From Lachnospiraceae bacterium UBA6987 (GTDB taxonomy: Bacteria; Bacillota; Clostridia; Lachnospirales; Lachnospiraceae): a stretch of DNA of 23,989 nt. Every line of letters starts with the position of its first letter. Within the stretch, counting starts at the first letter, position 1. A program made the position numbers and the translations under genes. The stretch is from contig DJYD01000064.1 in the NCBI GenBank assembly GCA_002449955.1, positions 1 to 23,989 on the forward strand, read 5' to 3'. The notes beneath the pieces are model-generated. The model saw only the letters and a list, made by a program, of their open reading frames with translations, was not told the origin of the DNA and ran no database searches. This document shows, piece by piece, positions 14,327 to 21,548 of this stretch.

Positions 14327-15178
14327 ATGAAAACAGCTGTGCAGCAGATCATGCTGGGAACGGTCACGGGAAGCGAAGAGAAGGCCCGTGAGAGCTTAAG
14401 AAGGATCAAGGCCGCTGGATACGACGGCCTGGAACTGAACAGGTTTATGATCCATCCGGCCTCGCTTATGGTGAGGATGCTGACGAAAGCCGCGGGAATG
14501 CCCACCGGAAACGGCGGGAAGCTGGACTGGTTAAGGCTCATCCGGGAAAGCGGGCTTTCGGTGATCAGTCTGCACACGGATCTCGGAAGTCTTGAACGGG
14601 AGCCGGAGGCGGTGGCCGCCGAGGCAGGTAGTTTCGGCACGGACAAGGTTGTCATTACGGGGATGTACCGTTTTGACTACAGCGATGAGGCTTCCGTCAG
14701 GGCGCTTGCGGGCAGGCTGAACAAAGCGGGAAAGGGTCTTTCGGAGAAAGGGATCTCGCTGCTATACCACAACCATAACGTGGAGCTGCTGCGGACAGGC
14801 AGCGGGCGGCGGGCCTATGAGATCCTCCTTGAGGAAACGGACCCCGCTTTCCTGAATTTTGAATTTGACAGCTACTGGTTTACGGACGGCGGGGCGGATG
14901 CGGCGGCCTGGATGAGACGGCTCGGGAGCCGCCTTAAGCTCTGGCACGTGACGGACCGCGGGAGCCGCGTGAAGGGAGCGTCCGTAACGCCTATTCTGAA
15001 GGCGGACAGCGTGGAGCTCGGGACCGGCAATATGGACCTGGAAGGGCTGCTTGCTATCGCGGAAGAAGCTGGCGCGGAGGCAGCGGTGTTGGAAAGCCAC
15101 AAAAACTGGATCGGAAACGATCCGCTTGCGAGCATCGAACTGTCTGCAGACTGGCTGAGAAAACAGGTAAAGGCATGA
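14327..15178 (+). CDS. Sugar phosphate isomerase/epimerase-like TIM-barrel enzyme
   Basis: A 283-residue protein of the xylose isomerase-like/AP endonuclease 2 superfamily. Landmarks are YDGLELNRF near the N-terminus, SLHTDLG, LLYHNHNVELL with His148, His150 and Glu153, FEFDSYWFTDGG, LWHVTDRG and LESHKNW. Together these supply the His/Asp/Glu metal ligands of the fold. Relatives include inosose dehydratase IolE, tagatose/psicose epimerases and subunits of 3-keto-glycoside-processing enzymes, so the reaction cannot be named. GAAAGGA precedes the ATG. Its stop overlaps the GH78 start (ATGA), implying translational coupling and a joint role in handling the imported glycoside or its freed sugar. 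No Gfo/Idh oxidoreductase partner is present in the window. Confidence 0.8.
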   Translation: MKTAVQQIMLGTVTGSEEKARESLRRIKAAGYDGLELNRFMIHPASLMVRMLTKAAGMPTGNGGKLDWLRLIRESGLSVISLHTDLGSLEREPEAVAAEAGSFGTDKVVITGMYRFDYSDEASVRALAGRLNKAGKGLSEKGISLLYHNHNVELLRTGSGRRAYEILLEETDPAFLNFEFDSYWFTDGGADAAAWMRRLGSRLKLWHVTDRGSRVKGASVTPILKADSVELGTGNMDLEGLLAIAEEAGAEAAVLESHKNWIGNDPLASIELSADWLRKQVKA

Positions 15179-17436
15179 AGAAGGATACGGTAAGATACGG
15201 TCTGCCGGAAAAATGGCAGGCAAAATGGATCGATCCGGAGCTTCCGGATGAAAAGAGCGAACGCCGCCCGGCGTCTGTGCTGCGGCGCAGCTTTTCCTTG
15301 GAGAAAACGGAAGGCGCCGTGCTGTACATCACCTGCCACGGCGTCTATGAAGCTGTCCTGAACGGCTGGCGGGTGGGAGATTTCGTGCTTGCGCCGGGAA
15401 CCGGGGACTATCATAAGCGCCTGTTCGTGCAGGCCTATGACGTCTCGGCGCTGCTGCAGACGGGCGAAAACGAACTGCGCGTAACGATCGGCGACGGCTG
15501 GTGGCGCGGAAGCGTCGGCATCGACGGGCTGCGGAATTATTACGGAACGGATCTGGCCCTTCTCTGCCAGCTGGAAACGGAAAGCGGAACCGTGATCGCA
15601 AGCGATGAGACCTGGGAAGCTTCGCAGGAAGGACCGGTCAGGGAAAACGACCTCCAGCAGGGAGAGCGTGCGGACCTGCGCCTTTCGGAAATCACGGCCT
15701 GGCACGGCGTCACGGTAAAAGATCTTGGCTTCGGGAATCTTGCGGCGCAGGAGAGCGTTCCGGTCACCGAGCAGGAACGCTTCCCCGGGAAGCTGATCAG
15801 GACCCCGAACGGAGAGACCGTGATCGATTTCGGACAGAATCTGGCCGGCTATACGGAGATAAAGCTAAAGGCCAGGGCCGGGCAGAAGATCACGCTCCGG
15901 CACGGCGAGACGCTTGATGAAAACGGAAACTTCACGCAGAAGAATTTCGATCCGGGAGACCGCAACAAAAACGGCGGGATCCCCCAGCAGACGGAATATA
16001 TTTGCCGGGAAGGCCTGAATCTTCTAAAGCCGCATTTCTGCATCTTCGGCTTCCGCTACGCGAAGATCGAAAGCGAAGCGGCGCTTGAGGGCGCGGAGTA
16101 TACGGCGGTCGCGGTCTATTCCCGGATGCCGCAGACGGGCTTTTTCGCATGCGGAAATGCAGACGTGAACAGGCTGTTTGAAAACTGCCTCTGGAGCATG
16201 CGGTCGAATTTCACGGATATCCCCACGGACTGCCCGACCAGAGAGCGGGCGGGATGGACCGGAGACGCAGAGGTCTTTGCGCCTGCCGCGGTACAGCTTT
16301 TCGACTGCCTGCCCGTCTACCGCAAGTGGCTCGGGGAATGCCGTCTGGCACAGCAGGAGGATGGCCTCGTGCAGAACATCGCGCCGGTCAACAACAAGGG
16401 CGGCATGATCTCAGGCCTGCTGCAGGGCTCGGCCGGCTGGGGCGACGCCTGCGTGATCGTTCCCTGGGTCCTGTATGAAGCTTACGGCGACAGGAGCATC
16501 CTGGAAGAAAACTATGAGATGATGACGCGCTGGCTCTCGTACTGCGAAAAGAGAGCGAAGAAGACCAGACTGCAGAATCTGAAGAATCCGTACAAAAAGT
16601 ATCTGGTGGATCAGGGCTTCCACTTCGGCGAATGGTGCCAGCCGGACGTGGACAACATGACGGCCATGAAAAAGACGATGGTCTCCGGAAGTCCGGAGGT
16701 GGCGACCGCCTACTATTTCCGCTCGGCCTCGCTGCTTGCGAAGATCGCGGAGCTCCTCGGGAAGCCGGAGGATGCGGAGAAATATGCGCTGATCGCGGAA
16801 AATGCGAAAAAGGCGTACCGCTATGCCTTCGTGAAGAACGGAAGGATCGTCTCGGACAGGCAGTGCGAGTATGTGCGGCCGATCGCCTTCGGCCTGTTAG
16901 AGGATAAGGAGATCCCGCAGGCGGCGGATGATCTTGCAGAGCTCGTGTGCCGGTGCGGCTATCATCTGAATACGGGCTTTTTATCGACGCCTGACCTCTG
17001 CCGCGTTCTGGCAGATAATGGCCACGCGGGGACGGCTTACCGCCTGCTGCTGCAGGAAGAGCGCCCCGGCTGGCTTTACGCCGTGAAAAAGGGCGCGACC
17101 AGCATTTGGGAGACCTGGGACGGCATCCGGGAAGACGGGACCGTGCATGATTCCTTAAATCACTATTCCTACGGCGCCGTCGCCGGCTGGCTGATCGGCG
17201 GCGCGGCCGGCATCCGCCTTGCAGAGGGAAAGCTGACGCTCTGCCCGAAGCCCGATCCTTCGCTATCCTATGTGAAGGCAGCCTGGGATTCGCCGCGCGG
17301 CCGGATCGTGAGCGAGTGGAAATATCAGGACGGAAAATGCTGCTATCATTTTGAGGTTCCGGAAGGCCTCTCTGCCGAGGTCGTTCTGCCGGACGGAAGC
17401 ACGCACAGCGTCGCAGCCGGCGCATGGGATTTTTAA
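15175..17436 (+). CDS. Glycoside hydrolase family 78, alpha-L-rhamnosidase
   Basis: A 753-residue inverting alpha-L-rhamnosidase without signal peptide. The N-terminal beta-sandwich domains (about 1-330) include HGVYEAVLNGWRVGDFVLAPG and NELRVTIGDGWWRG. The (alpha/alpha)6 catalytic domain has DCPTRERAGWTGDAE with Asp352, general acid Glu357 and Trp361 in the spacing known from characterised GH78 enzymes. The general base is Glu646 in SIWETWDG. A C-terminal beta domain ends the protein. It is shorter than many extracellular GH78 enzymes (often over 900 residues), in line with a cytoplasmic enzyme acting on small glycosides. Its ATG overlaps the stop of the TIM-barrel gene by 4 bases. It would release terminal L-rhamnose, but no rhamnose catabolic gene (rhaA/B/D) is in the window. 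Confidence 0.93.
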   Translation: MKKDTVRYGLPEKWQAKWIDPELPDEKSERRPASVLRRSFSLEKTEGAVLYITCHGVYEAVLNGWRVGDFVLAPGTGDYHKRLFVQAYDVSALLQTGENELRVTIGDGWWRGSVGIDGLRNYYGTDLALLCQLETESGTVIASDETWEASQEGPVRENDLQQGERADLRLSEITAWHGVTVKDLGFGNLAAQESVPVTEQERFPGKLIRTPNGETVIDFGQNLAGYTEIKLKARAGQKITLRHGETLDENGNFTQKNFDPGDRNKNGGIPQQTEYICREGLNLLKPHFCIFGFRYAKIESEAALEGAEYTAVAVYSRMPQTGFFACGNADVNRLFENCLWSMRSNFTDIPTDCPTRERAGWTGDAEVFAPAAVQLFDCLPVYRKWLGECRLAQQEDGLVQNIAPVNNKGGMISGLLQGSAGWGDACVIVPWVLYEAYGDRSILEENYEMMTRWLSYCEKRAKKTRLQNLKNPYKKYLVDQGFHFGEWCQPDVDNMTAMKKTMVSGSPEVATAYYFRSASLLAKIAELLGKPEDAEKYALIAENAKKAYRYAFVKNGRIVSDRQCEYVRPIAFGLLEDKEIPQAADDLAELVCRCGYHLNTGFLSTPDLCRVLADNGHAGTAYRLLLQEERPGWLYAVKKGATSIWETWDGIREDGTVHDSLNHYSYGAVAGWLIGGAAGIRLAEGKLTLCPKPDPSLSYVKAAWDSPRGRIVSEWKYQDGKCCYHFEVPEGLSAEVVLPDGSTHSVAAGAWDF

Positions 17437-17458
17437 GATGCCCGGAAAGGGGAGACCG

Positions 17459-19261
17459 ATGAAGTATTACTGCAATCCGATCAACGTCAATTATCGCTAT
17501 CAGTTCAATGCGGACCCGCGCCAGCACGGAAAGCTGAAGATCTGCCGGGAAGCCGCGGATCCTTCACTGATCTGTTTTGAGGGCAGGTACTATCTCTTTG
17601 CCTCCATGACGCTCGGCGTCTGGGTCAGCGACGATCTGGTCACCTGGGAAAACCACAGGCTTCCGAAAGAGCTTCCTCTGTATGATTATGCTCCGGACGT
17701 GCGGGTCATGAACGGCTATGTGTATTTCTGCGCTTCCCGCCGGGAGGAAAACTGCGACCGCTACCGGACGAAGGATATCCTGAACGGACCATATGAGAAG
17801 ATCGAGGGGAATTTTCCTTTCTGGGACCCGAACCTTTTCATTGATACGGACGGAAGAGTGTACTTTTACTGGGGCTGCTCGAATGCGATGCCCATCTACG
17901 GCGTGGAGCTGGATCCAGAAACGATGCTGCCGAAGAGGGAAAAGACGGCGCTGATCGAAGGACGCCCGTTCGAGATCGGTTATGAGCGCGTGGGCGAGAA
18001 CAACAGTCTGTTTCCTGCCTCGGAAGAAGAAGTGGAGGCGAAATATCAGGCGTTCGTGAAGGCTCAGGGCATTCCGGAGCAGTTCCTTCCGGAGAACGTG
18101 AAGCCGCTTATCCGGGGAATGTTCACGAACAAACCGTTTATCGAAGGGGCCTGGATGGACAAGCACGAGGGGAAATACTACCTTCAGTATGCTGCGCCCG
18201 GCACTCAGTACAATACCTATTCGGACGGCGTCTACGTCTCCGAGCACCCGCTCGGTCCCTTCCGCCTTGCGGAAAACAATCCCTATTCTTACAGACCGGG
18301 CGGCTTTCTGCCCGGCGCGGGGCACGGCTCGACCATGCAGGACACCCATGGGAACTGGTGGCACACCGCCACGATGCGCATCTCGAAAAACCATGACTTT
18401 GAGCGCCGTGTGGGGCTGTGGCCGGCCGGCTTCGATAAGGACGGCGAGCTGTTCTGCTGCCAGAGCTACGGAGACTGGCCCCATGAAATGACGGACGGCC
18501 CGCAGGATCCCTTCAGGGGCCCCGCCTTCATGCTCTTAAGCGCAGGCAAAAAGGTGCAGGCCACGTCCTTTATCCCCGGTCACGAGCCGGAAAAGGCGGT
18601 GGAAGAAAACGTTCAGACCTGGTGGAAGGCCGGGGCAGCAGGTCCTCGGGAATGCCTGACGCTCGACCTCGGAAAATGCTATGACGTTCACGCGGTACAG
18701 ATCAATTTTGCGGATGACGCCCTGGATATTCCCTGTCCCGGCCAGATCCGTCCGGGCTCCCAGGCACGCTACATCGAGGAAGCGGACACCCGTACCCGCT
18801 ATCTTCTGGAAGGGAGTGCGGACGGTGAAAACTGGAAGGTGCTCGTTGACAAACGGCAGGCCGAGACCGATCTTTCCCACGACTTTACGGTCTTTGAAGA
18901 AGGGCTTTCCCTTAAGTTTCTGCGTCTGAAGGAGATGGAGCTTCCCTACGGTCAGGCTCCCTGCGTTTCCGGGCTCCGCGTTTTCGGCTTCGGAGACGGA
19001 AAGGCCCCGGCAGTTCCGGACTTTGAGGCGGTCAGGACGGGCGATCTTGACATGGAGGTCACCCTCAAGACGCGGACGGATGTCCTCGGTTACAATATTC
19101 TGTTCGGCTCAGCTTCGGACAAGCTCTACCACAGCGTCATGGTCTTTACGGCTGGAACGCAGCGCATCGGCGCGCTTATCAAGGGAAGAAAATATTATGT
19201 GCGGGTGGACGCGTTCAACGAAAACGGCATTACCGAGGGCAAGGCCGTGCCGCTTGACTGA
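17459..19261 (+). CDS. Glycoside hydrolase family 43 with C-terminal discoidin-like and FN3-like domains
   Basis: A 600-residue inverting beta-xylosidase / alpha-L-arabinofuranosidase-type enzyme. The five-bladed propeller (about 25-355) has general base Asp34 (ADPSL), pKa-tuning Asp123 (FWDPNLFIDTDG) and general acid Glu229 (FIEGAW), plus the family's YAPDVRV. About residues 360-500 form an F5/8 type C (discoidin, CBM32-like) domain with LTLDLGKCYDVHAVQI, and about 515-600 a fibronectin III-like module ending in KYYVRVDAFNENG. The start at 17459 is chosen for GGGGAG 4 bases upstream; an in-frame ATG at 17438 lacks a ribosome binding site, and the frame stays open further back only inside GH78. 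No signal peptide is seen, which is odd for an enzyme with carbohydrate-binding modules. Xylose or arabinose release fits xylAB nearby. Confidence 0.88.
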   Translation: MKYYCNPINVNYRYQFNADPRQHGKLKICREAADPSLICFEGRYYLFASMTLGVWVSDDLVTWENHRLPKELPLYDYAPDVRVMNGYVYFCASRREENCDRYRTKDILNGPYEKIEGNFPFWDPNLFIDTDGRVYFYWGCSNAMPIYGVELDPETMLPKREKTALIEGRPFEIGYERVGENNSLFPASEEEVEAKYQAFVKAQGIPEQFLPENVKPLIRGMFTNKPFIEGAWMDKHEGKYYLQYAAPGTQYNTYSDGVYVSEHPLGPFRLAENNPYSYRPGGFLPGAGHGSTMQDTHGNWWHTATMRISKNHDFERRVGLWPAGFDKDGELFCCQSYGDWPHEMTDGPQDPFRGPAFMLLSAGKKVQATSFIPGHEPEKAVEENVQTWWKAGAAGPRECLTLDLGKCYDVHAVQINFADDALDIPCPGQIRPGSQARYIEEADTRTRYLLEGSADGENWKVLVDKRQAETDLSHDFTVFEEGLSLKFLRLKEMELPYGQAPCVSGLRVFGFGDGKAPAVPDFEAVRTGDLDMEVTLKTRTDVLGYNILFGSASDKLYHSVMVFTAGTQRIGALIKGRKYYVRVDAFNENGITEGKAVPLD

Positions 19262-19273
19262 AAGGATGAGAAA

Positions 19274-20572
19274 ATGAGATTTCCGAAGGGTTTTATGATC
19301 GGCGCCGCAACGGCGGCACATCAGGTGGAAGGAAACAATATCCACAGCGATTACTGGGCGCAGGAACACCTGCCTCACACGAGCTTTGCCGAACCGAGCG
19401 GGGAGGCCTGCGACCATTATCACCGCTATGAGGAAGATATCAGGCTGTTAAAGGAGGCCGGGCTGAATGCCTACCGTTTTTCCGTGGAGTGGGCCCGCAT
19501 CGAGCCGGAAGAAGGAAGATTTGATGAGAAAGAGGCTGAACACTACCGGAAGGTGATCCGCTTCTGCCGCGAAAACGGCGTGGAGCCGGTGGTGACGCTC
19601 CATCATTTTACCTCCCCGGCCTGGCTGATCCGGAAGGGCGGCTGGGAAGCGGAAAGCACCGTGGAGGATTTTGCGCGCTACACGGACTATATCACGGAAA
19701 AGCTCGGAGACGAACTGAACTATATCTGCACGATCAACGAAGCGAACATGGGGCTCCAGCTGGCTGCGATCGCGAAGCGCTTCAGGCTGATGGCCGAACA
19801 GGCAAAAAAAGCCGCCCAGGCGGGGAAGGCCGCCGAGGGCAACGTGCAGGTCGGCATGAATTTTGAGAAGATGATGGAGAATATGAAGTACGCGGCCATG
19901 GAAAACGCGCAGGTCTTCGGGACGCCGACCCCTCAGGTCTTTGTCAGTGCCCGCACGGAGGAAGGCGATAAGCTGGTGATGCGCGCGCATCAGGCCGCAA
20001 AAGCCGTGATCAGGAAGCGCTTTCCAAAGATCAAGGTCGGGCTCACCCTGTCGCTCCACGATCTTCAGTGGGGACCGGGCGGCGAGGCCTTCGCGGAGGC
20101 GGCCTGGCAGGAGGAATTCACCCACTATCTGCCGTATATCGAGGACGATGATTTCCTCGGCGTGCAGAACTATACCCGCACGGAGTACGGCCCCGAGGGA
20201 CAGCTTCCGGCGCCGGAGGGAGCGGAGCTCACGCAGATGGATTACGAATTCTATCCGGAAGCACTCGCTCATGTGATCCGCCGCGTGCATGAGGAGTTTA
20301 AGGGAGACCTTATCGTGACCGAGAACGGCGTCGCCGTAAGCGATGACGAAAGACGGGTGGTCTTTCTGCGCCGGGCGCTTGACGGCACCAGGGCATGCCT
20401 TGAGGAGGGCATCCCGTTAAAAGGCTATTTTTACTGGAGCCTGATGGATAATTTCGAGTGGCAGAAGGGCTTCAGCATGACCTTCGGCCTCATCGCCGTC
20501 GACCGTGGCACGCAGGAAAGAATGCCGAAAAAGAGCCTTGCTTTCCTTGGCAGCTTCGCACCGGAAAAGTAG
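19274..20572 (+). CDS. Glycoside hydrolase family 1 (beta-glucosidase-like)
   Basis: A 432-residue retaining beta-glycosidase with a single TIM barrel. It has FMIGAATAAHQVEG at the start, RFSVEWARIEPEEG, VTLHHFTSPAWL, acid/base Glu156 and nucleophile Glu350 in IVTENGV. The usual TFNEP motif is here TINEA, a less common variant that keeps the Glu. A charged helical stretch (about 170-220) follows. There are no phosphate-binding residues that can be firmly assigned, so 6-phospho-beta-glucosidase activity cannot be excluded, although a GPH importer delivers unphosphorylated sugar and argues for beta-glucosidase. AAAGGATGA provides the ribosome binding site, 13 bases after GH43. It is the last gene of the operon; the next gene is convergent. 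Confidence 0.9.
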   Translation: MRFPKGFMIGAATAAHQVEGNNIHSDYWAQEHLPHTSFAEPSGEACDHYHRYEEDIRLLKEAGLNAYRFSVEWARIEPEEGRFDEKEAEHYRKVIRFCRENGVEPVVTLHHFTSPAWLIRKGGWEAESTVEDFARYTDYITEKLGDELNYICTINEANMGLQLAAIAKRFRLMAEQAKKAAQAGKAAEGNVQVGMNFEKMMENMKYAAMENAQVFGTPTPQVFVSARTEEGDKLVMRAHQAAKAVIRKRFPKIKVGLTLSLHDLQWGPGGEAFAEAAWQEEFTHYLPYIEDDDFLGVQNYTRTEYGPEGQLPAPEGAELTQMDYEFYPEALAHVIRRVHEEFKGDLIVTENGVAVSDDERRVVFLRRALDGTRACLEEGIPLKGYFYWSLMDNFEWQKGFSMTFGLIAVDRGTQERMPKKSLAFLGSFAPEK

Positions 20573-20621
20573 ACAGGAGACCGAGGGCTGATACGGCTTT
20601 CCGCGCCGGGTGCGCACCGGC

Positions 20622-21419
20622 TTATCTGTCGTCGCTCGGCGCACAGCCGAAGCGCTTCCGGTAGGCGCGGTAAAAGGCCGAATAATCGGAAAAGCCGCAG
20701 GCAAGGCACGCTGCCTGAGCACTGTCGCCCCGCAGGAGCCTTGCCCTTGCGGACAGCAGGCGCTTCATGCTCACGTAGTCCCAGAGCGAGGTACCGGTTG
20801 CTTCCTTGAAAAGCCGGCTGACCTGCGAGGTGCTTAAGGAAAAGGTGCGGCTGATGCCGCCGAGGGAAAGCGGTTCGAACAAATGACGGTTCACATAAGA
20901 GACCAGTTCCGGAGCAGAGCCTTCGGCAACGGTCTCTTTTTCATCCGACCAGAGTGCGGAGATCTCGGAAAGGAGCACGAGGACCCGCGAGAGGATCATC
21001 AGTCTTTCGCAGCCGGGCGCAGGCGAAAGCTCCTGCAGGATGCGGGAAAGCGCCGGATACTGCGCCGCGGGATAATGGTTCCGGACCCCGAGCGGGCGGT
21101 CGTAAAAGGGCCGCAGCAGCCTGCCTTCAGGGTCCAGTGAAGCAAACTGATCGGCGGGAAAGTGGACGGCTATGCGCAGGTAGGGCTTGCCGCCCGCGAT
21201 CAGGAGCTTGTGGGTCTCCGCGGGACGCATCAGAAAAAGATCCCCCGGAGAAAGGGGATAGCGGCTTCCCTCTACAAGATACTCGCCGCTTCCGGAAAGG
21301 AAAAGATAGATCTCAGGCGTTTCGTGGGCGTGGACGGGGAAATCTTCGGGTCTCGGGTCTTCATCAAGGGAGCGATGGCAGTACAAACTGCCCTCCCGAA
21401 AGGAAAAAAGCTCGTTCAT
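20622..21419 (-). CDS. AraC-family transcriptional regulator with cupin domain
   Basis: A 265-residue classical AraC-type sugar regulator. The N-terminal cupin (about 15-95) has HAHETPEIYLFLSGSGEY and PGDLFLMRPAETHK, a sugar-sensing jelly roll. The C-terminal double HTH (about 165-265) has LSLGGISRTFSLSTSQVSRL and the second helix pair ACLACGFSDYSAFYRAYRK. The start at 21419 is chosen over an in-frame ATG at 21464 because GGAGG lies 6 bases upstream on the minus strand and the family homology starts there. It converges on GH1 (49-base gap with a near-palindrome at 20605-20621 but no T run) and diverges from the PfkB kinase gene. It could control either the glycosidase operon or the kinase-gnd pair. 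Confidence 0.9.
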   Translation of the reverse strand: MNELFSFREGSLYCHRSLDEDPRPEDFPVHAHETPEIYLFLSGSGEYLVEGSRYPLSPGDLFLMRPAETHKLLIAGGKPYLRIAVHFPADQFASLDPEGRLLRPFYDRPLGVRNHYPAAQYPALSRILQELSPAPGCERLMILSRVLVLLSEISALWSDEKETVAEGSAPELVSYVNRHLFEPLSLGGISRTFSLSTSQVSRLFKEATGTSLWDYVSMKRLLSARARLLRGDSAQAACLACGFSDYSAFYRAYRKRFGCAPSDDR

Positions 21420-21490
21420 AGGCACCTCCGATACCAGTCTACCAAAAAATGCGTGAAAATACAATGCGCTTCGCTTATTTATGCAATTCT

Positions 21491-21504
21491 ATTGTAAAAA
21501 CAAT
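21491..21504. promoter_or_regulatory. Candidate operator palindrome upstream of the sugar kinase
   Basis: ATTGT-AAAA-ACAAT is a perfect 5-bp inverted repeat that ends 4 bases before the -10 of the kinase promoter. It overlaps a second palindrome, CAAT-TCT-ATTG (21484-21494). Another ACAAT half-site lies at 21461. Its placement across the -35/spacer region suits a repressor, or a site for an activator replacing a poor -35. The binding protein is unknown. Confidence 0.45.
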
Positions 21505-21508
21505 CGTG

Positions 21509-21514
21509 TATAAT
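21509..21514 (+). promoter_or_regulatory. -10 element of the kinase-gnd promoter
   Basis: A perfect TATAAT. The hexamers 16-18 bases upstream (around ATTCTA) match the -35 consensus poorly, which suggests activator dependence. Transcription would start near 21521, about 28 bases before the ATG at 21549, leaving TAAGGAG in the leader. Confidence 0.6.
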
Positions 21515-21548
21515 GGGGCATAGAATAAGCTGAATAAGGAGAACTCTT

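Noticed and set aside
14327..17436. A complete 3-keto-glycoside or C-glycoside deglycosylation system
   Set aside because: Only the TIM-barrel protein is present. No Gfo/Idh/MocA oxidoreductase and no small beta-subunit partner are found in the window, so the idea remains only as a test for that one gene.
17351..17458. Upstream extension of the GH43 frame into the end of GH78
   Set aside because: The family homology starts at MKYYCNP and the good ribosome binding site lies just before 17459; the extension is the shifted frame of GH78.
16388..17527. A 379-codon minus-strand frame opposite GH78
   Set aside because: Its product is dominated by Arg, Pro and Ser, as expected from the reverse of a GC-rich gene, and the GH78 catalytic motifs on the plus strand are complete.
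20605..20621. Near-palindrome between the convergent GH1 and AraC genes as a bidirectional terminator
   Set aside because: GCCGG/CCGGC flank a GTGCGCAC-like centre, but there is no T run on either side and the loop is too constrained; it is noted only as a possible weak structure.
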